DNA of 64,000 bases, taken from Gracilibacillus dipsosauri (lineage in GTDB: Bacteria; Bacillota; Bacilli; Bacillales; Amphibacillaceae). Location: contig NZ_QGTD01000004.1 in the NCBI RefSeq assembly GCF_003176895.1, positions 1 to 64,000 on the forward strand, written 5' to 3'. Position 1 is the stretch's first letter; every line of letters begins with the position of its first letter. Both the position numbers and the translations under genes were made by a program. Under the pieces are notes generated by a model that did no database searches, was not told where the DNA came from, and saw only the letters and a list, made by a program, of their open reading frames with translations. Below, one piece after another: positions 42,372 through 52,884 of this stretch.

Positions 42372-43625
42372 ATGGGAAGGTTTTCCAAACAAGAACGAAG
42401 TTGGATGTTATATGACTGGGGCAGTTCTGCCTTTTCTGTTATTATTACTACCGCTATATTCCCGATTTATTATAAGGCACAGGCAGCTAGCGCTGGGATT
42501 GAGAACGCTAATTCCACGGCATATTTAGGCTATACGATATCCATCTTCACCTTTATATTAGCTATACTCGGTCCTATTCTAGGAACGATTGCAGATTATC
42601 AAGGCTATAAAAAAAGATTTTTCTTAAGCTTTTTAGGACTAGGTGTTTTTTCGACCGCATCACTTGTTTTTGTCCCTGAAGGACAATGGATATGGCTTCT
42701 TATTTTCTATACACTTGCTTCCATTGGTTCCACAGGTGCCAATATATTCTATGATGCTTTTTTAGTAGATGTGGCGAATAATAAACGTATGAATAAAGTG
42801 TCATCACAAGGCTTCGGACTTGGATATATTGGGAGTACTTTTCCCTTCCTTCTTAGCATTTCCATTATCTTACTATCTCAACAAGGCATTATTCCGATTT
42901 CCAGTACATTTGCGAGTCGCATTGCCTTTCTCATTACTTGTCTCTGGTGGGCGGTATTTTCTGTACCGATTATTCGCAATGTAGGACAGGTTTACTTTAT
43001 TCAACGAGATACAAAACCAGTTCTACAAAGCTTCGTTCGATTATTTGAAACCATGAAACATATCAAACAATATAAACATTTAAGTATTTTTTTGATCGCT
43101 TACTTTTTCTACATAGATGGAGTAGGAACAATTATTTCGATGTCTACTGCATATGGGACTGATGTAGGGATTAGCTCGACTGTCTTATTAGTCGTACTAT
43201 TTGTTACCCAGGTGGTTGCAGCACCTTTTGCTATTATTTATGGGCGGCTTGCAGATAAATTCTCTGCTAAGACGATGCTATTTATTGGTTCTTTTATTTA
43301 TATCATTGTCTGTATCTATGGATATTTTCTAGAGACAGCGATTGATTTCTGGGTACTGGCAATGCTTGTAGCGACCTCTCAAGGTGGTATTCAGGCACTA
43401 AGTCGTTCTTACTTTGCTAAACTGATTCCAAAGGAGAAAGCGAACGAGTTTTTTGGCTTTTACAATATTTTTGGAAAATTCGCTTCGATTACAGGACCAT
43501 TATTGCTAGGTATTACCGCTCAATTAACAGGTCAATCTAATATGGGAATATTAAGCCTGATTGTACTGTTTGTATTAGGGATGATCGTTCTATCCTTTGT
43601 TCCTTCTGATAAAAAAATAAAGTAG
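42372..43625 (+). CDS. MFS transporter, UMF1/Atg22-like (YxiO type)
   Basis: A 417-residue permease with about 12 membrane segments. The N-terminal WMLYDWGSSAFSVIITTAIF and the late SQGGIQALSRSYFAKLIPKE (then KANEFFGFYNIFGKF) are hallmarks of the Atg22/UMF1 branch of the major facilitator superfamily, which in yeast exports amino acids from vacuoles. B. subtilis YxiO is similar. Substrate unknown. ATG 42372 is preceded by GGGGGAAAG. Single gene; divergent from the stress gene. Confidence 0.82.
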   Translation: MGRFSKQERSWMLYDWGSSAFSVIITTAIFPIYYKAQAASAGIENANSTAYLGYTISIFTFILAILGPILGTIADYQGYKKRFFLSFLGLGVFSTASLVFVPEGQWIWLLIFYTLASIGSTGANIFYDAFLVDVANNKRMNKVSSQGFGLGYIGSTFPFLLSISIILLSQQGIIPISSTFASRIAFLITCLWWAVFSVPIIRNVGQVYFIQRDTKPVLQSFVRLFETMKHIKQYKHLSIFLIAYFFYIDGVGTIISMSTAYGTDVGISSTVLLVVLFVTQVVAAPFAIIYGRLADKFSAKTMLFIGSFIYIIVCIYGYFLETAIDFWVLAMLVATSQGGIQALSRSYFAKLIPKEKANEFFGFYNIFGKFASITGPLLLGITAQLTGQSNMGILSLIVLFVLGMIVLSFVPSDKKIK

Positions 43626-43845
43626 CTATAGCGAAACCTATCTCAATACGGCATCAATCATATCTCATTTCAGTATTGTTTAGCTGTTTTTGATATAATA
43701 GACTTATAACTAATGGTATTAATTCAAAATCAAACCTTACCATTTTGAGAATAAAATTCTGAACTTTCAGGATAATCAAACAAATATTGGTGTCACGCTT
43801 ATGCTTTATATATATCAAAATTCAAATTAAGGAGAGAACAAATAG

Positions 43846-45210
<1,365 letters not shown>

Positions 45211-45245
45211 TAAAAGAAATGGAACAAAAGTATAAAATGAATGAT

Positions 45246-45285
45246 AAACTCTCCCTAAGGTATGTCTACCTTAGGGAGAGTTTTT
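45246..45285 (+). terminator. gdhA terminator
   Basis: A perfect 17-bp stem (45246-45262 with 45267-45283, core CTCCCTAAGGTA) and a T-run. The T/A symmetry lets it work on both strands. Confidence 0.95.
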
Positions 45286-45353
45286 GTTGTAATACATTAG
45301 TATATTTATCGTTCGTCTTATGATTCAACTATTTTAGTTATGCCTTCTTATTT

Positions 45354-46454
45354 CTATCTTCTTTCCATCAAATTTATTCCAACTCCCATACAGATAACTC
45401 CCATTAAGAACAGCGTAGCGAGTGATTGAACATTCTCTGCTAGTGATTGTTGATAGATTGTCACGCCTTTTAATGCATCCATCGCATAAGTAACAGGAAT
45501 ACCTTTAGAAAGAGCTAAAACAAAATGATTCTCCACAATTTCAATCGGCCAATAGGCGCCCCCAAGCATTGCCATACTCACTGCTACAATTGGTACGATA
45601 GCGCCTAGCTGGGAGGATTTCCTTACAAAACCGATCAAAAGCATCCCCAATGAGACAATAGCAAATGTGTATAGGGCAACAATGGATAGAATCTCTAGCC
45701 AATAAGAACCTATTTCGAAGCCAAACAAGTAGTAAAACATGACAAAAACAATGATTATCTGTGTCATCCCAATGATAAAGGAATAACTTAAATATCCGAT
45801 GTATATTTGCCATTTTTTAATCGGAGATAAAATAAGGCGATCCCAGCTACCACGTTGTTTTTCTTCTGCTACCTCACTTAAAGTAAAAACAATCGTATAG
45901 ATGGCAAAGAACAGAGTCATTCCAAATAATGCATGAAGCTTATTATCAAAAACAAAGAAATCTCCATCTGTTTCGCCAACTGAAGCTTTTACAGTTACTG
46001 GTGGATTATTCTCTTTATTCTCTACAATCGTCTCAACTTGATTATTACCTGTCTGTTTTATCACTTGATCTATTTGATTGTTTTCCATATATAAATTACT
46101 TAAAAATTGATCCACTATAGCTTGATTCGAATCCTTCGTGCCAGTGATAAAGGTGTAGGAGTCAGAGGAGACTCTTAGACCAAAAGAGGCATTGCCTAAA
46201 GCAACCTGCTCTTTAATAACCTTTTCCTTAATAGGTTGAAATGTAAAACCATCTAATTCATTTAACTCCTTGATCCAGTCATTTTGAGCTTCTTCACTTA
46301 TTTCATCAGAAAAACTAGTCGGAATAGGAATCGTGGATTGATCGGTTGATCCCCCGATAAAAAAAATGAATAGCATTGTCATCACAATCATCGATACAAT
46401 CATTAAAGGCTGCCTTTTAAGACGCTGCCATTGCAGTATAAAAATCGATTTCAT
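45354..46454 (-). CDS. lnrN: ABC-2 type permease, LnrN-like
   Basis: A 366-residue membrane subunit: one N-terminal helix (MIVSMIVMTMLFIFFIGG), a large outside loop (about residues 40-175), then five helices with SEVAEEKQRGSWDRLILSPI, the ABC-2 coupling segment. It overlaps the preceding permease by 4 bases. Gene order kinase-regulator-ATPase-permease-permease equals lnrJKLMN of B. subtilis, which protects from linearmycins and other polyenes acting on the membrane. The symbol is by order and family; substrate not proven. Confidence 0.75.
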   Translation of the reverse strand: MKSIFILQWQRLKRQPLMIVSMIVMTMLFIFFIGGSTDQSTIPIPTSFSDEISEEAQNDWIKELNELDGFTFQPIKEKVIKEQVALGNASFGLRVSSDSYTFITGTKDSNQAIVDQFLSNLYMENNQIDQVIKQTGNNQVETIVENKENNPPVTVKASVGETDGDFFVFDNKLHALFGMTLFFAIYTIVFTLSEVAEEKQRGSWDRLILSPIKKWQIYIGYLSYSFIIGMTQIIIVFVMFYYLFGFEIGSYWLEILSIVALYTFAIVSLGMLLIGFVRKSSQLGAIVPIVAVSMAMLGGAYWPIEIVENHFVLALSKGIPVTYAMDALKGVTIYQQSLAENVQSLATLFLMGVICMGVGINLMERR

Positions 46455-47725
46455 GTCACAGTCCTCCTTTTCGGGAAGATAAAAATACTACATAAAAAGA
46501 TAACGAATGTAAGAATAGTTAAGCGAAGCAGATATGGAAAAATATCATCTAATGCCAGTCCTTGATTTGCGAGCATATATGCTTGCATAACCATGCCATT
46601 TGGTGTCCAACTCCCAATTGTTTGAATAATAGGAGGTAGCGTAGTTGTAGGGATAAAGCTTCCACCAAGTAATGCAAGCACACTTGTAATACCTGTAGCA
46701 AACATACTTGCTATGACACTTGAACCTGACCTAACGGTGATAGCAGTTAAAATGCCACCAATTGCCCCAATAGCTAATGCATACAAGACTGTGATCAGTC
46801 CTATTCTAAGGACTATTTCCCAAGAAAAAGGAAGAAATGATTGTAAAATAAGACTGGATAGGCCAAATAATAAACCTATCTGGATGACTGTTAAGACAAC
46901 GACCGATAACACCTTGCCTGCTAAATAGTGAAAAGGGTGCTTTCCACTTAAATGAATTCGATCCACTACCTGCTGGTCGGTTTCTGTATAAGCTTTTGAA
47001 GCCATGGCAGAGGCAATATAGAAAGCAAACATTACTGCCATACCTATGGTGTAGTATTCCATAGAGGAGATTGGATCTCTATCTGTCACGGTTTCTTCTT
47101 TCCTTATATCCTCTAACACAACTGGCTCTAATGCAGCTTTATTTACCCCGTCCACACTGGCTAACGCTGTTTCAAAATTTAGTTTTTGGCTAAATTGTTC
47201 TACAATATTTTGAAAAATTGTGCCGATTAAATTGGCATGTTCTCCCTTTATAACCCTCAAGGTTGCCGTCACTTCTTCACCTAAGAAAACATTCTGTAAT
47301 GTGTGATATGTGAAGTTATCTGGAATAATTAAGATGGAATCCACCTCTTGATCTGCTAATTGTTGCTTGGCATCCGCTTCTGACATTTTTTCTAGTACGA
47401 TTTGTTCAGATAGATCATTTTCCAAAACCTCAAGTAGTATTGTTTTCGGTGAAAATGATTGCGCAGCTTCCATTAATGGTTGCTTCGCCTCATTAGGCAA
47501 AGAGGATTGCTGTAATTCTTGAGAGAATTCGGTGATCCCTTGCTCTGTCTTATCCTCTTCTACAAGTGCAACTTTCATTTCAAAGGCACTTCCATCTCCG
47601 CCCATTAATCCTTTTAACGCAAATCCTAAGATCACGATCAAGACAAATGGCATTAATAAAATAGTGATTAATTCGGTTCGATCCCGCCATAATATCTTTA
47701 GATCTTTCTTCCAAAAAGTTAACAT
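46451..47725 (-). CDS. lnrM: ABC-2 type permease, LnrM-like
   Basis: A 424-residue membrane subunit with the same plan: FWKKDLKILWRDRTELITIL at the cytoplasmic start, one helix, a long outside domain (about 40-225), then six helices. MASKAYTETDQQVVDRIHLS precedes the coupling helix. It pairs with the LnrN-like chain and the LnrL-like ATPase (11 bases upstream) as an exporter of membrane-active compounds, judged by locus order. Confidence 0.76.
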   Translation of the reverse strand: MLTFWKKDLKILWRDRTELITILLMPFVLIVILGFALKGLMGGDGSAFEMKVALVEEDKTEQGITEFSQELQQSSLPNEAKQPLMEAAQSFSPKTILLEVLENDLSEQIVLEKMSEADAKQQLADQEVDSILIIPDNFTYHTLQNVFLGEEVTATLRVIKGEHANLIGTIFQNIVEQFSQKLNFETALASVDGVNKAALEPVVLEDIRKEETVTDRDPISSMEYYTIGMAVMFAFYIASAMASKAYTETDQQVVDRIHLSGKHPFHYLAGKVLSVVVLTVIQIGLLFGLSSLILQSFLPFSWEIVLRIGLITVLYALAIGAIGGILTAITVRSGSSVIASMFATGITSVLALLGGSFIPTTTLPPIIQTIGSWTPNGMVMQAYMLANQGLALDDIFPYLLRLTILTFVIFLCSIFIFPKRRTVT

Positions 47726-47736
47726 AAGTGCACCTC

Positions 47737-48669
47737 CTAATCACGCAAGCTTCGACCAGTTAAGTGTAAAAACACATCTTCTAATGAAGGAATTTGTACG
47801 TTCGCACTGAGTATTTGAACATGTTCCTTTTCCGCTAATTGAAAAATCCTTGCAAGATTCCTACTCTTCTTTGGAACGATTAGCTTCATATTACTTTCTG
47901 ATTCGGTAACATTTAAAATCCAATCTTGTTGTGCTAGCAGTTTCGTGAAGGAGGCATTTGATTGATCAAGGGTAAGGTCAATGGTCTCTTCACTGGACAA
48001 AATACTCGTTAACTCCTCTTTCGTTCCTGTCGCAATCACATTGCCATGATCCATTATATAAATTCGATCACAAAGTTTCTCTACCTCCTCCATATAATGA
48101 GAAGTATATAGAACAGTCATTCCCTTCTCCTTGTTTAAGGTACGAACCATCTCTAGAATATAATTTCTAGACTGAGGATCAATACCAACCGTTGGCTCAT
48201 CCATGATAACTATTTCAGGCTCGTGTAATAAGGCTACAGCTATATTGACACGTCGCTGCATCCCGCCAGAGTATTTTTTCACCTGCTCCTTTTGTCTATC
48301 TCTAAGCCCAACTAATTCTAGTACTTCCTGTGCTCTTCTTTCCAATTCCTTTCCACTAAGACGATATATCTTCCCGAAAAATTTCACGTTTTCGTAGGCA
48401 GATAGCTCCTTATATAAAGCTATTTCTTGAGGAACAACACCTAATATTGGTCGTATGATGTTCGGGTTTTTGATAATATCCTGCCCTTCCCATGTCACTG
48501 TCCCTGAGGTTGGTTTGACCAATGTAGCCATCATCGAAATCATGGTGGATTTACCTGCCCCATTTGGCCCTAATAACCCTATAGACTCTCCTTTTTGAAG
48601 ATATAAATTTGCATCATCAACTGCTACTTGCTTTTTAAACACCTTGCGTAATGATACTGTTTCTAACAT
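47737..48669 (-). CDS. lnrL: ABC transporter ATP-binding protein, LnrL-like
   Basis: A 310-residue ATPase of the DrrA/CcmA export group: Walker A LLGPNGAGKST, signature YSGGMQRRVNIAVALL, Walker B IVIMDEPTVGIDPQ, switch His in LYTSHYMEEVEKL, and a C-terminal extension (about 225-310). Length is that of LnrL (311). It leads the ABC part of the locus; AGGAGGGATTGGC precedes the ATG. A strong hairpin lies between it and the response-regulator gene. Confidence 0.85.
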   Translation of the reverse strand: MLETVSLRKVFKKQVAVDDANLYLQKGESIGLLGPNGAGKSTMISMMATLVKPTSGTVTWEGQDIIKNPNIIRPILGVVPQEIALYKELSAYENVKFFGKIYRLSGKELERRAQEVLELVGLRDRQKEQVKKYSGGMQRRVNIAVALLHEPEIVIMDEPTVGIDPQSRNYILEMVRTLNKEKGMTVLYTSHYMEEVEKLCDRIYIMDHGNVIATGTKEELTSILSSEETIDLTLDQSNASFTKLLAQQDWILNVTESESNMKLIVPKKSRNLARIFQLAEKEHVQILSANVQIPSLEDVFLHLTGRSLRD

Positions 48670-48728
48670 GCCAATCCCTCCTATATGTCCTTGACCATAT
48701 CTCCTATTAATAAGTGTAATAAAAAAAA

Positions 48729-48746
48729 GACAGTACGAACACTGTC
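48729..48746 (-). terminator. Terminator between the two-component and ABC genes
   Basis: GACAGT (48729-48734) pairs with ACTGTC (48741-48746), and the minus strand runs on into nine T. Just upstream on the same strand, AGTCAT and ATGACT form another inverted repeat (48750-48768). Either read-through or a regulated promoter must feed the ABC genes. Confidence 0.75.
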
Positions 48747-48780
48747 TCTAGTCATTTCTTTTATGACTCCAGTCACTATT

Positions 48781-49419
48781 TTATACATAGTCATTTTGAA
48801 TAGCATAAATCGCGAGCTGAGTGCGATCTCTCAGATTTAATTTATGTAGTAATTGACTAATATGATTTTTCACCGTCCCGACGGATAATGCTAGCTCTGT
48901 TGCTATTTCTTTATTGTCCTTCCCTTCCCCTAGTAAGTACAAAATATCCTGCTCCCGCCTTGTTAAGCTAGGGTGTTCTTTCTTGACAACAGCAGACTTT
49001 TTCTCCAACAGTTGTGGGATTACTTTACTCGCTACCTCCCCTGGTAACTGCAATCCACCCTTCATACAACCCTTGATCGCATGAATTAACCAGCTAGCAT
49101 CCGCATCCTTTAATAAATATCCATGTACTCCTATTTTCAATGCTTCGACTGCATATGCTTCATCGTTAAAAGTTGTTAACATCATTATTTTCATTTCAGG
49201 CCATCTTCCAAGCATTTCTCTTGCGGCCTTTAAACCATCCATTTCCGGCATACGAACATCTAAAATGGCTATATCAAAATATTCTATTTCCCTTAGCTTT
49301 AAGGCTTCTTTCCCATTGCCTACTTCTCCAGTCACCTTTAAATCGGGATCTGTTTCGATCATCATTTTGATCCCTTGTCTCACCAATACCTGATCCTCTG
49401 CTAATAAGATTTTAATCAA
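48781..49419 (-). CDS. lnrK: NarL/LuxR-family response regulator, LnrK-like
   Basis: A 212-residue regulator: receiver with AEDQ, phospho-acceptor Asp54 in AILDVRMP and YLLKDAD, then LuxR helix-turn-helix (LTRREQDILYLLGEGKDNKE, VGTVKNHISQLLHKLNLRDR). Overlaps the kinase gene by 4 bases. It is expected to activate the ABC genes downstream upon membrane attack, as LnrK does. Confidence 0.85.
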   Translation of the reverse strand: MIKILLAEDQVLVRQGIKMMIETDPDLKVTGEVGNGKEALKLREIEYFDIAILDVRMPEMDGLKAAREMLGRWPEMKIMMLTTFNDEAYAVEALKIGVHGYLLKDADASWLIHAIKGCMKGGLQLPGEVASKVIPQLLEKKSAVVKKEHPSLTRREQDILYLLGEGKDNKEIATELALSVGTVKNHISQLLHKLNLRDRTQLAIYAIQNDYV

Positions 49420-50555
49420 TTTTCCTCATCCTTTTGGTTAATCGGGAAGCTTCCCCGAACAATGAATTGACTATCATATGCGAGAACCTCCAAATGACCA
49501 TTTATTGCTTGAAGTCTTTTTCGCATCGATTTTAGGCCAAATCCTTCTGTTAATTGTATCGGACGGGATAGCGCATTATGAACTTCCAGTCGAAAATGAC
49601 TATTGCCAGGAGCCTCAAAAATGATCTCTGCTTTCTTTGAATCACTGTGACGCATCACATTGGTTAGTGCTTCTTGAATACACCGATAAACAACACTCGC
49701 CTGTGTTGGACTTAAAGATACAGAAAGCGCATTTTGTCTCATAGAAAAGGTAATCGAAAGGAAGTGTTCTGCTTCAATCTTCCGAATTAATTGAATAACG
49801 GCAGACATCCCAGTAATCTGTTCATTTTGTAGTGCCTTTACTGCTTGGCGTGTTTCGTTAAGACTTTCCTGCGCTAATGATTTTACCTGTTCCCAATCCT
49901 TTGGATCATTTTCGTTTTTAAGGCGAAATGTTTCAATTAACATAAGCAAATTGGTCAAGGAATGACCAGCTCGATCGTGAATCTCTCGACCGATTACTAC
50001 TCGTTCCTGCTCTCTAATATGCTTTTCCTGTGTGATCGAATTACGTTTTAATTGCCGGTGTGTATGTAATAGAGTCTTATAACGCAGCTCTAATTCTCTT
50101 AATCTTGTAGCATTCATTTGATAGATCGATAATCCTATGGCTATTAATACATAGATGTAGCAAAAGATTAAACCATTAAAAAGGCTAAAATACGGATAAG
50201 TAAAAATGGTTAACAAAAGAAAAACAAGAATCATAATCGTCCAAAAGTAATGTTTTTGAAAGGTTTCTGCAGCACTTACTAAAACAAGAAGAAATAAAAG
50301 GAAAACGAAAGGATTGAGTGTTGAAAAACTAGGTAAAATAAAAGCTATGGTGATAATCACGAGAAAAAGCAGCCATAGAGTAAAATGCATCTTCTGTTTG
50401 TATTTTACGACAGAGGTAAAAAATAAAACTCCTAAGCCAAAAGCGGACATCATAAATAGAAAGGCAACACTACCTCCCGCTTGAATTCCCATCCATGTTG
50501 TCCCCGTCCAGGTGATAAACCAAATAATAAGCCATGCCCAGTAAAAATAACGCAT
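49416..50555 (-). CDS. lnrJ: HisKA_3-type sensor histidine kinase, LnrJ-like
   Basis: A 379-residue kinase with six membrane helices in residues 1-148 and hardly any outside loop, a linker coiled coil, phospho-acceptor His193 in GREIHDRAGHS, and a GHKL domain (CIQEALTNVMRHSDSKKAEI, EGFGLKSMRKRL). The intramembrane sensor layout fits detection of lipophilic compounds. First gene of the lnr-like locus. Confidence 0.85.
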   Translation of the reverse strand: MRYFYWAWLIIWFITWTGTTWMGIQAGGSVAFLFMMSAFGLGVLFFTSVVKYKQKMHFTLWLLFLVIITIAFILPSFSTLNPFVFLLFLLVLVSAAETFQKHYFWTIMILVFLLLTIFTYPYFSLFNGLIFCYIYVLIAIGLSIYQMNATRLRELELRYKTLLHTHRQLKRNSITQEKHIREQERVVIGREIHDRAGHSLTNLLMLIETFRLKNENDPKDWEQVKSLAQESLNETRQAVKALQNEQITGMSAVIQLIRKIEAEHFLSITFSMRQNALSVSLSPTQASVVYRCIQEALTNVMRHSDSKKAEIIFEAPGNSHFRLEVHNALSRPIQLTEGFGLKSMRKRLQAINGHLEVLAYDSQFIVRGSFPINQKDEEN

Positions 50556-50715
50556 CTTGATCCTCCATTTTCCTTATACTAACGTCTGTAATTTCTCCGA
50601 TGGTAGAAGTCTTCCTTTATTATAAACTGGTTGTGAACGAAATGCATCGTTGATTTAGTGAATGATCTGAAAACAGATTACTAGCAACCTCCTTCTTTCT
50701 ATTTTATACTATTTA

Positions 50716-50729
50716 GGAAAGCGCTTAAA
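50716..50729 (+). promoter_or_regulatory. cre-like site ahead of the aldo/keto reductase
   Basis: GGAAAGCGCTTAAA fits the cre consensus at 12 of 14 positions. It lies just beyond a TATACT (50705-50710), covering the expected transcription start. Confidence 0.45.
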
Positions 50730-50750
50730 ATATAACAAGGAGTGATCGAT

Positions 50751-51692
50751 ATGCAATACCGCCGTTTAGGAAATACTGGATTAAAAGTAAGTGAAATTAG
50801 TCTAGGAAGCTGGCTTACATATGGAGGGTATGTTGAAGAAGAGAAAGCAATCGCCTCTATTGATAAAGCCTATGAGCTTGGCATTAACTTTTTTGATACA
50901 GCAAATGTCTATATGCGAGGGGATGCAGAAAAGGTCGTCGGTAAAGCATTAAGAAAATACCCGAGGAGCTCCTATGTGCTTGCGACAAAAGTTTTCGGAA
51001 AAATGGGAGATGGTCCAAACGACCACGGCTTATCGAGAAAACACATCGTAGAACAATGTGACGCGAGCTTAAAGCGACTTGGACTTGACTATATCGATAT
51101 CTACTATTGTCACAGATACCACCAAGACACCCCTTTAGAGGAAACATTACGAGCGCTTGATGATTTAATTAGACAAGGAAAAGTTTTATATATCGGTGTT
51201 AGTGAATGGTCGGCAGAGCAAATGACAGAAGCTATTCATCTAGCTGACAAAAAATTGCTTGATCGTATTGTCGTCAATCAACCGAATTACAGTATGCTTC
51301 AACGCTACATCGAAAAAGAAGTGATCCCTGTAGGTAAAAAGCATGGAATTGGACAGGTTGTCTTCTCTCCACTTGCACAGGGTGTACTAACTGGTAAATA
51401 TAAAAAAGGACAAGCAATTCCTGAAAACAGTCGGGCAGCTCAAAAGGATATGAATCTATCACGTATTCTAACGGAAGACAATCTAGAGAAAGTAGAAAAA
51501 TTGAAGGCCATTGCTGCAAATGAAAACCTATCCCTTGCTCAATTAGCCATTGCGTGGATCCTACGTCAAGAAAATGTAGCGAGCGCACTTGTGGGAGCAA
51601 GTCGTCCAGAACAAATCGAAGAAAATGCAAAGGCATCTGGCATCACACTTTCCCAAGAGACATTAGCTAAAACAGAGGAAATTCTCGGTTAA
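50751..51692 (+). CDS. Aldo/keto reductase
   Basis: A 313-residue NADPH-dependent oxidoreductase of the potassium-channel-beta-like AKR group. The catalytic tetrad is visible: Asp and Tyr in FFDTANVYMRGDAEKVVG, Lys in LATKVFG, His in IYYCHRYHQDTP; the cofactor end is LVGASRPEQIEENAKA. Family members reduce aldehydes and methylglyoxal. ATG 50751 follows AAGGAG; the GTG nine bases before it overlaps that site. Monocistronic, possibly under CcpA. Confidence 0.9.
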   Translation: MQYRRLGNTGLKVSEISLGSWLTYGGYVEEEKAIASIDKAYELGINFFDTANVYMRGDAEKVVGKALRKYPRSSYVLATKVFGKMGDGPNDHGLSRKHIVEQCDASLKRLGLDYIDIYYCHRYHQDTPLEETLRALDDLIRQGKVLYIGVSEWSAEQMTEAIHLADKKLLDRIVVNQPNYSMLQRYIEKEVIPVGKKHGIGQVVFSPLAQGVLTGKYKKGQAIPENSRAAQKDMNLSRILTEDNLEKVEKLKAIAANENLSLAQLAIAWILRQENVASALVGASRPEQIEENAKASGITLSQETLAKTEEILG

Positions 51693-51699
51693 GGTGATA

Positions 51700-51727
51700 A
51701 AACGGGCGGTCTAGCTGCCCATTTTCG
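51700..51727 (+). terminator. Weak terminator after the aldo/keto reductase
   Basis: ACGGGC and GCCCAT-type arms with CATTTTCG following; short stem, so uncertain. Confidence 0.4.
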
Positions 51728-51793
51728 TCCCATCTATTGGACTATTTGCATATATATAAAAATATATATTAACAATTTTTACAAAAAATCATG

Positions 51794-51822
51794 TTGACAT
51801 TTCCTGTTATTCGGTTTATCAT
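51794..51822 (+). promoter_or_regulatory. Promoter of the cys operon
   Basis: TTGACA (51794-51799), 17-base spacer, TATCAT (51817-51822). Transcription would start about 20 bases before the riboswitch. Confidence 0.8.
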
Positions 51823-51846
51823 TACATTAAATATTCATAAAAGGAA

Positions 51847-52014
51847 TTCTTATCCAGAGAGGTGGAGGGGCAGGCCCAGTGAATCCTCGGCAACAGGTTC
51901 TTACAAATGAACACTGTGCCAAATCCTGCGGGACAGCTTTAGGTTGTATCCCGAAAGATAAGAAGTGTAGATTGATTACAAGACTTCTTATCTGAACAGA
52001 TAAGAAGTTTTTTT
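51847..52014 (+). ncRNA. SAM-I (S-box) riboswitch with terminator
   Basis: The aptamer (51847-51963) has P1 arms CTTATC/GATAAG, the conserved CAGAGAGGTGGAGGG core, GGCAACAGG and the GCGGG...CCCGAAAGATAAG 3' side. The terminator ACTTCTTATC (51983-51992) pairs with GATAAGAAGT (51999-52008) and ends in seven T. The 3' P1 strand GATAAGAAGT (51957-51966) can pair with the same arm, forming the antiterminator when SAM is low. It sets expression of cysH-cysJ-cysI-sat-cysC. Confidence 0.97.
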
Positions 52015-52045
52015 GATGAGAAAGACGATTAAAAGGAGGAGAAAT

Positions 52046-52780
52046 ATGTCAGAACAAGCAATTACCTATGCTCATTATGAAGAAAGTTTTTGGAATGAGT
52101 TCACGCCTGGTGAAGATGACCCGACAAAAGGGGCTGAGCAAATCATTAATTGGGCTTACAAAAGCTATGGAGACTCACTCGTTTATGCTTGTAGCTTTGG
52201 GGCAGAAAGTATGGTCCTAATAGACTTAATTGCTAGAGTGAAGCCAGATGCTTCATTAGTTTTTCTCGACACAGGCTTACATTTTCAAGAAACCTATGAT
52301 CTGATTGATGAAGTGAAAAACAAATATCCTTCCTTACAAATAACGATGAAGCAACCTGAATTAACAGTAGAGGAGCAAGCAGAAAAACATGGATCCGCTC
52401 TTTGGAAGAGAAATCCTGATCAATGCTGCTACCTTCGAAAAGTAAAACCATTAGAGGAGGTTCTGAGCGGAGCTGTTGCTTGGATATCCGGACTTAGAAG
52501 AGAGCAATCCCTAAGTCGTGCGAAGACTCAATTTGTTAACAAGGATGAAAGATTCCAATCTGTTAAAATATGTCCCCTTATCTATTGGACCTGGGATGAT
52601 GTTTGGGACTACATCAAAAAACACAACCTCCCATACAACGCTTTACATGATCAGAACTTTCCAAGCATTGGATGTATACCTTGTACCTCCCCTGTCACTA
52701 ATTCAGACGATGAGCGTGCTGGTAGATGGAGTTCCTTTAACAAAACAGAATGTGGTTTACACACTACAACGACACCATAG
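52046..52780 (+). CDS. cysH: Phosphoadenylyl/adenylyl-sulfate reductase
   Basis: A 244-residue thiol-dependent reductase making sulfite from activated sulfate. PP-loop region SFGAESMVLIDLI, and two cysteine pairs, CC (in DQCCYLRKVKPLEE) and CIPC (in PSIGCIPCTSPV), the [4Fe-4S] ligands of APS-type reductases; the catalytic Cys is in TECGLH at the C-terminus. B. subtilis CysH of this kind uses both APS and PAPS. ATG 52046 follows AAAGGAGGAG. First gene after the SAM riboswitch. Confidence 0.95.
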   Translation: MSEQAITYAHYEESFWNEFTPGEDDPTKGAEQIINWAYKSYGDSLVYACSFGAESMVLIDLIARVKPDASLVFLDTGLHFQETYDLIDEVKNKYPSLQITMKQPELTVEEQAEKHGSALWKRNPDQCCYLRKVKPLEEVLSGAVAWISGLRREQSLSRAKTQFVNKDERFQSVKICPLIYWTWDDVWDYIKKHNLPYNALHDQNFPSIGCIPCTSPVTNSDDERAGRWSSFNKTECGLHTTTTP

Positions 52781-52884
52781 AAAATAGATGGTTAAATTTT
52801 TATGTCTATAACTAAGTAAAACTATCGGAATAATGAAAATCAAATAATATTCCCATAACATAATATAATGGAGAGGTGATCTTA

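Noticed and set aside
43752-43768. CodY-like box upstream of gdhA
   Set aside because: About four mismatches in AT-rich sequence; not better than chance without a search.
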